36,302 nucleotides of DNA, taken from Tidjanibacter sp. (GTDB lineage: Bacteria; Bacteroidota; Bacteroidia; Bacteroidales; Rikenellaceae). Each line of letters begins with the position of its first letter. Position 1 is the stretch's first letter. A model generated the notes under the pieces. It was given only the letters and a program-made list of their open reading frames with translations. It was not told where the DNA came from and searched no databases. The stretch lies in the NCBI GenBank assembly GCA_017521965.1, contig JAFXAY010000043.1:1-36302 (forward strand), in the 5' to 3' direction. The position numbers and the translations under genes were made by a program. Positions 24,334 to 31,001 of this stretch are shown piece by piece.

Positions 24334-24415
24334 GCAAAAGCCGCCTGGCTGATAAATTTTGCACTTCCCTTGTGAGTCAAATGCTCATTTTATATTTCCT
24401 TCTGGGGGAGGTGAG
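24334..24415 (+). repeat. Decayed copy of the stop-anchored palindrome
   Basis: Starting at the exbD stop, AAAAGCCGCCTGGCTGATAA then ATTTTGCACTTCCCTTG matches the left arm of copy 1 with a few changes. The right arm cannot be recognised, so this copy is truncated. Confidence 0.65.
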
Positions 24416-24420
24416 GTGAT

Positions 24421-24508
24421 GGAGTGAGTATGATTATTAGGAGAGGTATGAGTAATAGGAAATATCCCTAAATTCCCTAAACTCTTTAAACTCCCTAACC
24501 TCCTTAAC
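24421..24508. repeat. Short 9-bp-unit array with strand switch
   Basis: Purine-rich units (GGAGTGAGTATG, TTAGGAGAGG) are followed from about 24465 by pyrimidine-rich reverse-complement units (TAAATTCCCTAAACTC, CTCCCTAACCTCC). It lies between exbD and the tonB-like gene. I see no promoter consensus for tonB here. Confidence 0.65.
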
Positions 24509-24554
24509 AATTAGAAAACGAGTCTAAGACTCAATTTTGCATTTTGATTTGTAA

Positions 24555-25340
24555 ATGCAGTACTACGAAACAAACGATAAACGAGGAAAGCAGATTGCCT
24601 CATTGGCGGTCTTGGTCTATGTAGCGCTCTTCGCGGTGCTCTTCCTCACTGTGCGCTTCGAGATGGAGTACAATCCTGCCGAGGAGGGTTTCTTGGTAGA
24701 TTTTGGCGACAGCGATAGCGGCTTCGGTGCGGAGGATACAGACTTGGCCGACAGTGAGTTCCTGCCCGAGAGTGCCCCTGCCGAGAGTAGCGAGGAGCTC
24801 CTCACCGACCCGTCGGCCGAGGACTCTATCGCTGTGCCCGAGGCGGAGGAGGAGCCCTCCGAGTCGGAGGTGGAGCGCTCACAGCCCACCGAGGCTGCCC
24901 CCGAGCCTACCGAGCAGCCACGTGAGGTGAACCGTCGCGCCCTCTTCCCCGGCAACACTGCCGACTCGCAGTCGCAGAGCCAGGGCATCAGCGAGGGTAG
25001 CGGCAACCAAGGCTCCGTAGGTGGCGACCGCTCGACAGAGTATGGGCAGGGTGGCGACCGCAGTGGCGGCTTCGACTTCTCGCTCGAAGGACGACGTGCG
25101 CGCGGTGAGTTCCCGCGACCTGCCTACAACGATACCGACCAGGGCATCGTCGTAATCCGCATCGGTGTCGATGCGCGTGGCAATGTGATATCTGCCGAGT
25201 ATCTCCCCGCAGGCTCGACGACCAACAACCCCACCTTGATTGCCGAGGCGGAGAAGGCGGCGCGCGGAGCGAAGTTCTCCGAGAAGCCTGAGAGCGATAT
25301 ACAGTTCGGCACTATAACCTATATTTTCCGACTAAGATAG
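24555..25340 (+). CDS. TonB-like energy transducer with acidic linker
   Basis: This encodes 261 aa. It has an N-terminal cytoplasmic stub, one membrane anchor at residues 16-37 (ASLAVLVYVALFAVLFLTVRF), a long disordered periplasmic linker (40-175) and a C-terminal TonB-like domain (about 190-261) containing GIVVIRIGVDARGNVISAEY and FGTITYIFRLR. The linker is rich in Glu, Ser and Asp, then Gly, Ser and Gln, rather than the Pro-Glu/Pro-Lys repeats of classical TonB. It lies downstream of exbB-exbD and fits as their transducer to outer-membrane receptors. The gene for a DUF1573 protein starts 8 bp later, so those two are one transcription unit. Confidence 0.82.
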   Translation: MQYYETNDKRGKQIASLAVLVYVALFAVLFLTVRFEMEYNPAEEGFLVDFGDSDSGFGAEDTDLADSEFLPESAPAESSEELLTDPSAEDSIAVPEAEEEPSESEVERSQPTEAAPEPTEQPREVNRRALFPGNTADSQSQSQGISEGSGNQGSVGGDRSTEYGQGGDRSGGFDFSLEGRRARGEFPRPAYNDTDQGIVVIRIGVDARGNVISAEYLPAGSTTNNPTLIAEAEKAARGAKFSEKPESDIQFGTITYIFRLR

Positions 25341-25347
25341 AATTACT

Positions 25348-25779
25348 ATGAATAGGATGTGTAAGTGGCTGATGGTTGGCCTGTTGATGTGTATCTGCGC
25401 CCCCGTGTCGCTCTCGGCACAGGAGGTGGCAGCCTCAGCCTACAAATCGGAGATTCTGCTCCAAAGCAACTCCTACGACTTCGGTCGCCTCAGCTTCAAG
25501 GGCAACAAGAAGAACCACGTCTTCTACTTTACCAATACGGGCACTACGCCCATCATCATACAGCGCGCCACCACAAGTTGCAACTGTATCGATGTCAAGT
25601 ATTCGCGTCGCCCCATCGCCCCGGGTGAGCGTGGCGAGATAAACGTCATCTACGACCCCAAAAAGGAGCTCGGCGCTTTTAACAAGGGTATCCACATCAA
25701 AACTTCCGCCGGCGAGATTACCCTCTTCGTAAAGGGGGAGGTTTTGCCCAAACACAAAATCAAGAAAAAAGCCATATAA
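25348..25779 (+). CDS. DUF1573 domain protein, secreted
   Basis: This encodes 143 aa with a signal peptide of about 24 residues (ending SLSAQ). The mature protein is a single DUF1573 Ig-like beta-sandwich: SYDFGRLSFKGNKKNHVFYF, NTGTTPIIIQRATTSCNC, then PIAPGERGEINVIYDPKK and TLFVKGEVL. The CNC motif after the strand is typical of the family. DUF1573 domains are common in secreted Bacteroidetes proteins and have no settled function. It starts 8 bp after the tonB-like gene. Its TAA stop overlaps the A run that begins palindrome copy 3. Confidence 0.88.
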   Translation: MNRMCKWLMVGLLMCICAPVSLSAQEVAASAYKSEILLQSNSYDFGRLSFKGNKKNHVFYFTNTGTTPIIIQRATTSCNCIDVKYSRRPIAPGERGEINVIYDPKKELGAFNKGIHIKTSAGEITLFVKGEVLPKHKIKKKAI

Positions 25780-25902
25780 AAAAGCCATCTGATTGGTAAA
25801 TTTGGTGTTGGGGGAGCCTTGTCGACCACTTACATACGCAAAGTATGCGCGTGGCCGCCAAGACTCCCCCGCCTAAAATTTCCTCAATCATATGGCTTTT
25901 TT
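25778..25902 (+). repeat. Stop-anchored ~125-bp palindrome, copy 3
   Basis: It has the same ends as copies 1 and 2. The inner arm GGGGGAG-C-CTTG (25809-25820 region) pairs with CAAG-A-CTCCCCC (25859-25870), and CCAC pairs with GTGG. The centre CATACGCAAAGTATG is conserved. Its first bases are the TAA of the DUF1573 gene. Confidence 0.85.
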
Positions 25903-25909
25903 AGAAAAA

Positions 25910-25941
25910 TGAGAGCAACATCGAGTTGCTCTCAGGTTTTT
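25910..25941 (+). terminator. GAGAGCAA-type hairpin terminator
   Basis: A 10-bp stem TGAGAGCAAC/GTTGCTCTCA with loop ATCGA is followed by GG and T5. It keeps the same loop as the hairpins at 9273 and 14373. The A-to-G and T-to-C changes at 25919 and 25925 preserve pairing. Confidence 0.75.
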
Positions 25942-25942
25942 G

Positions 25943-26136
25943 TAGGGAGTTTAAGGAGTTTAGTGAGTGTTAAGGAGATTAGGAATAATCATAAAAATTC
26001 CCATTATTCTCATTATTCTCATTATTCCTATTGTGCTCTAAACTCTCTAATTCATTTTGAATTTTGAATTTTGAATTTTTGAAACTCCCTAATCTCCCTA
26101 TCATTTTGAATTTAGAATTCTTGAAACTCTCTCTAT
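25943..26136. repeat. 9-bp-unit array with strand switch and TTTTGAA heptamers
   Basis: GGGAGTTTA-like units (25944-25988) switch to ATTCCCATT/ATTCTCATT units (25996-26046). TTTTGAA heptamers (26051-26082, 26103-26114) are interleaved with further CTCCCTAAT units. Non-coding. Confidence 0.7.
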
Positions 26137-26142
26137 TTTAAT

Positions 26143-26159
26143 GCGGTGCTCCGCACCGC
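26143..26159. repeat. 7-bp GC hairpin
   Basis: GCGGTGC-TCC-GCACCGC, without a T tract, directly before the nested palindrome at 26167. Confidence 0.5.
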
Positions 26160-26166
26160 AAAGATC

Positions 26167-26311
26167 CACGACAAGCGATTTTCGGAATTAGATTGTTGTG
26201 CAGATTTCGGGAGATAGAGGTGCTGACCATTTGATGGCTCTCAAATGCGCGCAGCGAGCACCTCCCCGAAAGCAAGCAACAATCCCGAAAATCGGTTCTC
26301 GTGCCTTTTTT
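26167..26311 (+). repeat. Nested 137-bp palindrome ending in T6
   Basis: Six successive paired segments share one axis: CACGA/TCGTG, CGATTTTCGG/CCGAAAATCG, ATTGTTG/CAACAAT, TTTCGGG/CCCGAAA, AGGTGCT/AGCACCT and ATTTGA/TCAAAT. They are separated by small internal loops and followed by T6 (26306-26311). It looks like a folded RNA with a terminator or a second long palindromic repeat family. No ORF in it has coding character. Confidence 0.65.
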
Positions 26312-26315
26312 GACT

Positions 26316-26338
26316 CCATCTTTTTGGGAAAAAGATGG
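26316..26338. repeat. 10-bp hairpin CCATCTTTTT/AAAAAGATGG
   Basis: Perfect stem with a GGG loop, 5 bp after the T6 of the nested palindrome. Confidence 0.5.
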
Positions 26339-26365
26339 AAAAGCAATGAATTGTTCTCTAAATAT

Positions 26366-26394
26366 ACACGGGTACGTTTTTTCGTACCCGTGAG
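26366..26394. repeat. 10-bp hairpin CACGGGTACG/CGTACCCGTG
   Basis: A perfect stem (26367-26376 with 26383-26392) with a T-only loop. The rest of 26395-26450 shows nothing recognisable. Confidence 0.5.
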
Positions 26395-26451
26395 TATGTG
26401 GGGGGCGCGCAGAGAGTTTTTGTGTAGGGAAATAGTCTGTTTGGCTATTCG

Positions 26452-26490
26452 TATGCGCGGGTAGCAAAATTGCTACCCGCGCATATTTTT
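26452..26490. terminator. 15-bp hairpin with GCGGGTAGC core
   Basis: TATGCGCGGGTAGCA (26452-26466) pairs perfectly with 26471-26485, followed by T5. It is related to the hairpin at 17261-17300. Confidence 0.6.
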
Positions 26491-26597
26491 ATGAGAGTTT
26501 AGTGAGTTTAGTGAGATTAGTGAGATTAGGGAATTTAGGGATACTCCTTATACTCCCTAACACTCCTTAGCACTCCCTAATCTCCCTTCAATTTCCT
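26491..26597. repeat. 9-bp-unit array with strand switch
   Basis: GAGTTTAGT/GAGATTAGG units run to about 26540, then CTCCCTAAC/CTCCTTAGC units run to the stop of the minus-strand lipoprotein gene at 26600. Positions 26555-26597 nearly equal 9423-9465. Confidence 0.75.
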
Positions 26598-26599
26598 GT

Positions 26600-27940
26600 C
26601 TAAAACATTTCTCTCTTTGCCTTGGCGGGGTAGCGGTTAGTGCGGTTGGCAGCCTTTTTCATAGGTGCTTGGTAGTTCGAGGGGGCAGTACCGTTCTCGA
26701 TAGTGATGTTACCTGTCCACGTGCCGGTGATTTTGTTACCATCGTGGGTATCGTTAATTGCGTTGATTGTCACTGTGTAGGTACCGTCGTCGTTCTTCGA
26801 AATCTCCACCTCGCCATCTGCAAAGAACGATATGCCGGTTAGTAAGCCTTCGGAGGTCAGCGTTGCAGCAAAACTCGGATAGGCCTTAGTACCACCAAAG
26901 TAGCCCGGCAGTGTTGCATTGCCCTCCATATCATTGACCCAACTCGGCTCATATACGGGGTATTTGCCTGTGGGAATCTCGGTAGGACCCAAGTCGGTAT
27001 TCGATACCAAGTCGAGGCTCACTGCAATCAGCTGCTCCATATCAATCAACTCCAAGTCGAAGTTGGCATTGGCACCCGGGAAGAGGTATGCGTAATAGTC
27101 GCTCCAGTAGGTGGCTCCTGCAATGGTCATACCCTCGGTGAATGGTATATTCATATCCTCGTGGATTGTCGAACTTGAAGCGTGTATGTGCTTCGAGCCT
27201 GTAACCTCGTGCTTTATACCATCTTCGGTGAATACCACCGCTTTTACGCCATTTTCGTCGATGGTCACCGTACCACTTACAAACGAGAGGTCATTGACGT
27301 TCGATGCGTCGGTTTCGAGGTAGTAGGAGTAGTCGCCACTCACTGTGCCCACCTCGTAGGTGCAGAGGGTGTCGATGGTGTAGGTACCCATCGGCAGGTC
27401 GAAGCAATCGGGGTCGGCGGGGTACTGCTCTGCGGGGGCGTAGATGTCGAAGATGTAGTAGCGTGCGTTGGCCACTAACTGCTGATTGAGAATATAGTCG
27501 CTTGCGCCGAGCTGGAACTGATAGTTGCCCGAGCCATAGAACAGACCGACGGATAAAGGTGCCTCATAGACAACTTTGTACTCTGCCTGAGTTACACTGA
27601 TGGGGTACTCCTTGAAGTCGTAGGCTACCACCACGGTGCCGGTGCGCTCCTTGCTGATGGTGTTAGGCGCAACGCTGAACGATATCTTGCCCTGCTCCGA
27701 CCAGTCGATATTGGTAATCCACGAGGCCTCCGTTGTGGCACGCAACTGCGCCCACTCACCCGGATTCTCTATTGCGAAGTCAACGGTGAAGTCGCCTCCC
27801 GCGTGCTCGGCAGCAATGGTCGAGGTGTTCAGTGTCAGTACAGGTACGGGTGCGCTGTCGTATGGGTTTTCATTTGGGTCGGTGCAGGCTGTCATCGCTG
27901 CAAGACTCAATAGTGTGAGCAGGATAAATGTCTTTTTCAT
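26600..27940 (-). CDS. BACON-domain lipoprotein with two copies of an unnamed beta domain (paralogue A)
   Basis: This encodes 446 aa. The lipoprotein signal has Cys19 (MTACTDPNENPYD). Residues about 32-120 are a BACON domain with ENPGEWAQLRATTEASWITN and a final EYPISVTQ strand. Residues about 130-250 and 262-425 look like two copies of one beta-rich domain. Each has a Y/F-rich strand, then a LPMGTYT or IPTGKYP motif, a GTVTID or GEVEIS strand, and an EDGIKHEVTG or GNKITGTWTG ending. I do not recognise that domain. It is paralogous to the genes at 29399 and 31002. A surface or carbohydrate-binding role is inferred only from BACON and lipidation. Confidence 0.78.
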   Translation of the reverse strand: MKKTFILLTLLSLAAMTACTDPNENPYDSAPVPVLTLNTSTIAAEHAGGDFTVDFAIENPGEWAQLRATTEASWITNIDWSEQGKISFSVAPNTISKERTGTVVVAYDFKEYPISVTQAEYKVVYEAPLSVGLFYGSGNYQFQLGASDYILNQQLVANARYYIFDIYAPAEQYPADPDCFDLPMGTYTIDTLCTYEVGTVSGDYSYYLETDASNVNDLSFVSGTVTIDENGVKAVVFTEDGIKHEVTGSKHIHASSSTIHEDMNIPFTEGMTIAGATYWSDYYAYLFPGANANFDLELIDMEQLIAVSLDLVSNTDLGPTEIPTGKYPVYEPSWVNDMEGNATLPGYFGGTKAYPSFAATLTSEGLLTGISFFADGEVEISKNDDGTYTVTINAINDTHDGNKITGTWTGNITIENGTAPSNYQAPMKKAANRTNRYPAKAKREMF

Positions 27941-27983
27941 AATGATTCTTTAATTGTATTTTATTGTAAAATTTTTCCTAATA

Positions 27984-28014
27984 CAAATATAATATAATTG
28001 AGGTAAATTCCAAT
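27984..28014 (-). promoter_or_regulatory. Promoter of paralogue A
   Basis: On the minus strand ATTG (28014-28011), 19 bp, then TATATTTG (27991-27984), 43 bp before the start codon. Confidence 0.7.
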
Positions 28015-28074
28015 CTTTTTTCACCGCCCGAGCCACTTGCTTCTGCGTTTTTAATGTTTCTTTAATACAAACAA

Positions 28075-28106
28075 CTACGCCCCTGTCGTAGTCGACAGGG
28101 GCGTAG
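28075..28106 (-). terminator. Hairpin after the nuclease gene
   Basis: A 14-bp perfect stem CTACGCCCCTGTCG (28075-28088) with 28093-28106. On the minus strand the tail is TTGTTTGTATTAAAG, only moderately T-rich. It is homologous to 29330-29361, including that tail. Confidence 0.65.
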
Positions 28107-28124
28107 CCTCTACTTTTAAAATTG

Positions 28125-29258
28125 TTATAGTAGTTTTTCCAATTCTTCCACAGGGGGAAGTAATTTTTTCAATCGCTCGTCCATATCTGCTGTGGTTTTA
28201 TATGTAGCAACCCCCATCGGTTTGTCATAATCCTGAATTACATATTCGACAAATTTTTTATTTGCACTTTTGCATAATATAATTCCGATAGAGGGGTTTT
28301 CATTAGGCTTGCGCACTTCATCGTCCAGTATGCGTAAGTAGGCTGCTAATTGTCCCAGATATGAGGGTTTAAAAGGTCCATCTTTCAATTCTACACAAAC
28401 GAGAGAGGCTAACTCTCTGTTGAAGAATAGCAAATCGGGGAACTGTTCAATACCAAATTTTTCCAAATTATACTGATTGCCTACAAAAGTAAAATCTTTA
28501 CCAAAGGTCATAATGAAATTTTTGATGTTCTGCACTATGCCTTGTTCTATTGTTCGTTCATCTCTATCTTTATCTCTGATGAATAACTCTTCGGTGTTGA
28601 TATAGTCAAGCAGATATTCGTCTTTGAACATAGTTATTGCTCGGTATGCTTGCAATTGGTCCGGAATGGTTTTGCAGAAATTGTTGGGCAAGTTTCCTTG
28701 GTGGCTATACAGGTCGTTGTTTATCATTTGTTCCAACTCTTCCACTTTGGCTTTTGTGTCTGCTGCCAACTGAATGTAAAACTTTCGCTGCTCAATATCT
28801 TTAATTTTGCTTATGATTGCATAATGATGAGTAAACCCAATGTTCATAAACGCAGAAATAGGGAAGTCTGCGTCTATCTTAAATTGTAATGTTGGTAATT
28901 CGTTCGTTCCAACGAGTGAATTATTATCATTGCTTACCAATTCGTTCGTTCCAACGAACGAATTTGCAGTTAACATGTGCCACTCTTCGTAGAAAGTGCG
29001 CATTTTTCTTAGGCTTGCTACTGAGAAACCTCTCAGACCCGGCATCTCTTTGCGTAGTTGCTCGCTTACAGTTTCTATAAAACCACTCCCCCAATTCTTG
29101 TTGCGTGTATTTTCTGAAATAAATCGTCCAATGCTATAATATAGTGTTAACTGCTCTTGATTGATTGCAGCTAAGGCGCGTTGTTGACTTTGCAGGATTA
29201 CGCTTTTTATTGTTTGTACAGCATTTGATACATCTGTATTGTAAGTGATGTGGCTCAT
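28125..29258 (-). CDS. YhcG/DUF1016-family PDDEXK nuclease
   Basis: This encodes 377 aa. Residues about 12-95 are the DUF1016 N-terminal domain (LYYSIGRFISENT, WGSGFIETVSEQLRKEMPGL, GFSVASLRKMRTFYEEW). Residues about 205-365 are the PDDEXK nuclease domain with FPDLLFF (Asp275), VELKDG (Glu290, Lys292) and GQLAAYL (Gln303), so the active site looks complete. The family is found in defence and mobile contexts; its exact role is unsettled. Residues 99-121 carry a tandem repeat (NSFVGTNEL and NSLVGTNEL, 14-residue spacing) at the hinge between the domains. The gene is more AT-rich than its neighbours and stands alone between two paralogous lipoprotein genes, which suggests acquisition. Confidence 0.88.
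   Translation of the reverse strand: MSHITYNTDVSNAVQTIKSVILQSQQRALAAINQEQLTLYYSIGRFISENTRNKNWGSGFIETVSEQLRKEMPGLRGFSVASLRKMRTFYEEWHMLTANSFVGTNELVSNDNNSLVGTNELPTLQFKIDADFPISAFMNIGFTHHYAIISKIKDIEQRKFYIQLAADTKAKVEELEQMINNDLYSHQGNLPNNFCKTIPDQLQAYRAITMFKDEYLLDYINTEELFIRDKDRDERTIEQGIVQNIKNFIMTFGKDFTFVGNQYNLEKFGIEQFPDLLFFNRELASLVCVELKDGPFKPSYLGQLAAYLRILDDEVRKPNENPSIGIILCKSANKKFVEYVIQDYDKPMGVATYKTTADMDERLKKLLPPVEELEKLL
28897..28957. repeat. 42-bp-period direct repeat with palindrome inside the nuclease gene
   Basis: A 19-bp sequence (AATTCGTTCGTTCCAACGA) occurs at 28897-28915 and 28939-28957. The second copy is the left part of a perfect 11-bp palindrome centred on CC (28940-28963). The repeat keeps the reading frame. 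Confidence 0.75.
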
Positions 29259-29293
29259 ATAATTAGATAAAATTGTTTGCTTCTCTTGTTAAA

Positions 29294-29325
29294 CAAAATT
29301 AGGAATAAAAATGATAATATACAAA
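29294..29325 (-). promoter_or_regulatory. Promoter of the nuclease gene
   Basis: On the minus strand TTTG (29325-29322), 20 bp, then TAATTTTG (29301-29294), 36 bp before the start. The TTTG lies in the tail of the preceding gene's terminator. Confidence 0.65.
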
Positions 29326-29329
29326 CAAC

Positions 29330-29361
29330 TACCGCCCCTATCCGTGCAGATAGGGGCGGTA
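29330..29361 (-). terminator. Hairpin terminator of paralogue B
   Basis: A 13-bp stem (29330-29342 with 29349-29361), followed on the minus strand by AGTTGTTTGTATATTAT. It closely resembles 28075-28106. Confidence 0.65.
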
Positions 29362-29398
29362 CTCTATTTAGCCTCCTTTCGGAGTTTGCTGTCAGTTA

Positions 29399-30751
29399 TT
29401 AGCGACGAGCCTTTGCGGGATAAGCAGGAGCCTCGAAGTTGGCAGCCTTAGCCTCGGGAGCCGACGAAGTCTTATCTGTTGCAAACATGCACTCAACCGA
29501 GAACTCACCGGTAATCTTGTGGGCAGCGTGACTTGCATCAGTGAAGTTAAGCTTGAAGGTATAAGTAGTTGCATCATACTCATTGGGCTCCTCGTCCTCA
29601 GTGATGGTCAAATCACCACCCTTGATCCACAAGTAATTCATAGTAGGCGCATAAAAACCATATGAGTTGTAAATGCTACTACCACTTAAAACCGATGCAC
29701 CAACTACATTACCACAACCCGACATATCCTCAAATACCTCAGCAACCTTAAAGGTACCGGTAGGCATAGTATTTGCATCAAGCTCCTCATCCTCGGAAAT
29801 TACCCAAAGTACAAGCTGACCAACTGCACCCATCATATCCATAATCTGGAACTGGTAAGCGTGAGTGCCCTCGCCATACGCATCACCCCAATAGTAGTAA
29901 CCCATCATTCCACCGTCAAGACCAGTAACCTCGAGATCCTCAGTAATACCCATAATGTACTCATAGTCAGAGCCCTCGCCATCAACGTGGATAGTACCCT
30001 CGCACTCGATACGGTAGCTCTTACCGTTCTCGTCGAACATACGAGCAACCCAACCATCCTTGGTTACCTCCAAAGCACCGCTTGCGAACAATGCTGACTC
30101 TTCGAACTCGCCCTCAACATCGGTCGAAATATAGCTGTTCTCGTTACCGATAGTGCCAGGCTCCTTACTGTCCTCAGCGTCAAACTCGTAAACACCTACG
30201 GGAACATCAAAGCAGAAGTCGTTTACATAGGGTACAAAGAGGTCGAGGTCTGCAACGCCAAGCATATTCTCGCCGTCAAATGCAGCCAACGACAGAGTAG
30301 CATTTGCATAGCTCTCATAATCTGCACCATAATACATAGTAACGGTGTTCTCAGCCTCAACAGTCCAACGGTAGTCGTAAGCGATACCGAGCTGAGTTAC
30401 GCTGATGTTGTACTCCTTGAAGTTGTAAGCAACGGTGATAACACCATCGGTCAGAGGATCGTCGGTGTTGTTAGCGGGAGCGGTAAAGGTAATCTTACCA
30501 TTCTCCTGATCCCAAGCAAGGTTTTTAATCCAAGCGGTAGTGGTGGTTGCGCGGAGCTGTGCCCACTCGCCGGGGTTCTCGATGGTGAAAGGAATCTCCA
30601 TATTACCACCAGCCTGAGGAACCTCGAAAGAAGAAGTCGAGAGGGTGAATACGGGCTCGGGAGCACCATCGTAAGGATTCTCATTAGGATCGGTACAAGC
30701 GGTCAGAGCCACTGCAAAGATCATTGCGGCAATAGTAAAAAGTTTTTTCAT
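29399..30751 (-). CDS. BACON-domain lipoprotein with two copies of an unnamed beta domain (paralogue B)
   Basis: This encodes 450 aa. Lipidated Cys19 (ALTACTDPNENPYDGAP); this leader is almost identical to paralogue A. Residues about 33-122 are a BACON domain (ENPGEWAQLRATTTTAWIKN, EYNISVTQ). Residues about 135-255 and 262-430 are two copies of the unnamed beta domain. They share landmarks with A: VPVGVYEFD and MPTGTFKV turns, GALEVTKDGWVARMFDENGK, and HKITGEFSVE at the end. The codon use (GTA, GCC, ACC) and smooth composition suggest good expression. The function is unknown; it is a surface lipoprotein by inference. Confidence 0.78.
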   Translation of the reverse strand: MKKLFTIAAMIFAVALTACTDPNENPYDGAPEPVFTLSTSSFEVPQAGGNMEIPFTIENPGEWAQLRATTTTAWIKNLAWDQENGKITFTAPANNTDDPLTDGVITVAYNFKEYNISVTQLGIAYDYRWTVEAENTVTMYYGADYESYANATLSLAAFDGENMLGVADLDLFVPYVNDFCFDVPVGVYEFDAEDSKEPGTIGNENSYISTDVEGEFEESALFASGALEVTKDGWVARMFDENGKSYRIECEGTIHVDGEGSDYEYIMGITEDLEVTGLDGGMMGYYYWGDAYGEGTHAYQFQIMDMMGAVGQLVLWVISEDEELDANTMPTGTFKVAEVFEDMSGCGNVVGASVLSGSSIYNSYGFYAPTMNYLWIKGGDLTITEDEEPNEYDATTYTFKLNFTDASHAAHKITGEFSVECMFATDKTSSAPEAKAANFEAPAYPAKARR

Positions 30752-30836
30752 AAGCCGAAATTTTTAATGTTATTAAATTAATTGTTTGTTTATCAGTTAT
30801 ATTTTAACCTAACCTTCTGTTTGTGTAATGCTTTTG

Positions 30837-30865
30837 CCTATTGGTAACACTAATTTGCCAATAGG
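30837..30865. promoter_or_regulatory. 8-bp inverted repeat upstream of paralogue B
   Basis: CCTATTGG (30837-30844) and CCAATAGG (30858-30865) flank a 13-bp spacer. It lies in the 250-bp AT-rich region between paralogues B and C, upstream of B. A -7-like TATTTTTG at 30894-30887 (minus strand) would place it in the B leader. Operator or leader hairpin; undecided. Confidence 0.4.
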
Positions 30866-31001
30866 GAAAATTAGTACTTCAATTCACAAAAATACAATTT
30901 TGTATGATATAATAATACAAAATAACTAATTTTTTTCCGATTTTCTACAAACCGAATAATTTTTAACAAATAATATCGTCTGCAAATCCCATCTTACGCT
31001 A

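Noticed and set aside
28897..28957. Possible CRISPR-like direct repeats
   Set aside because: There are only two units, they are in frame within a coding gene, and no cas genes are present.
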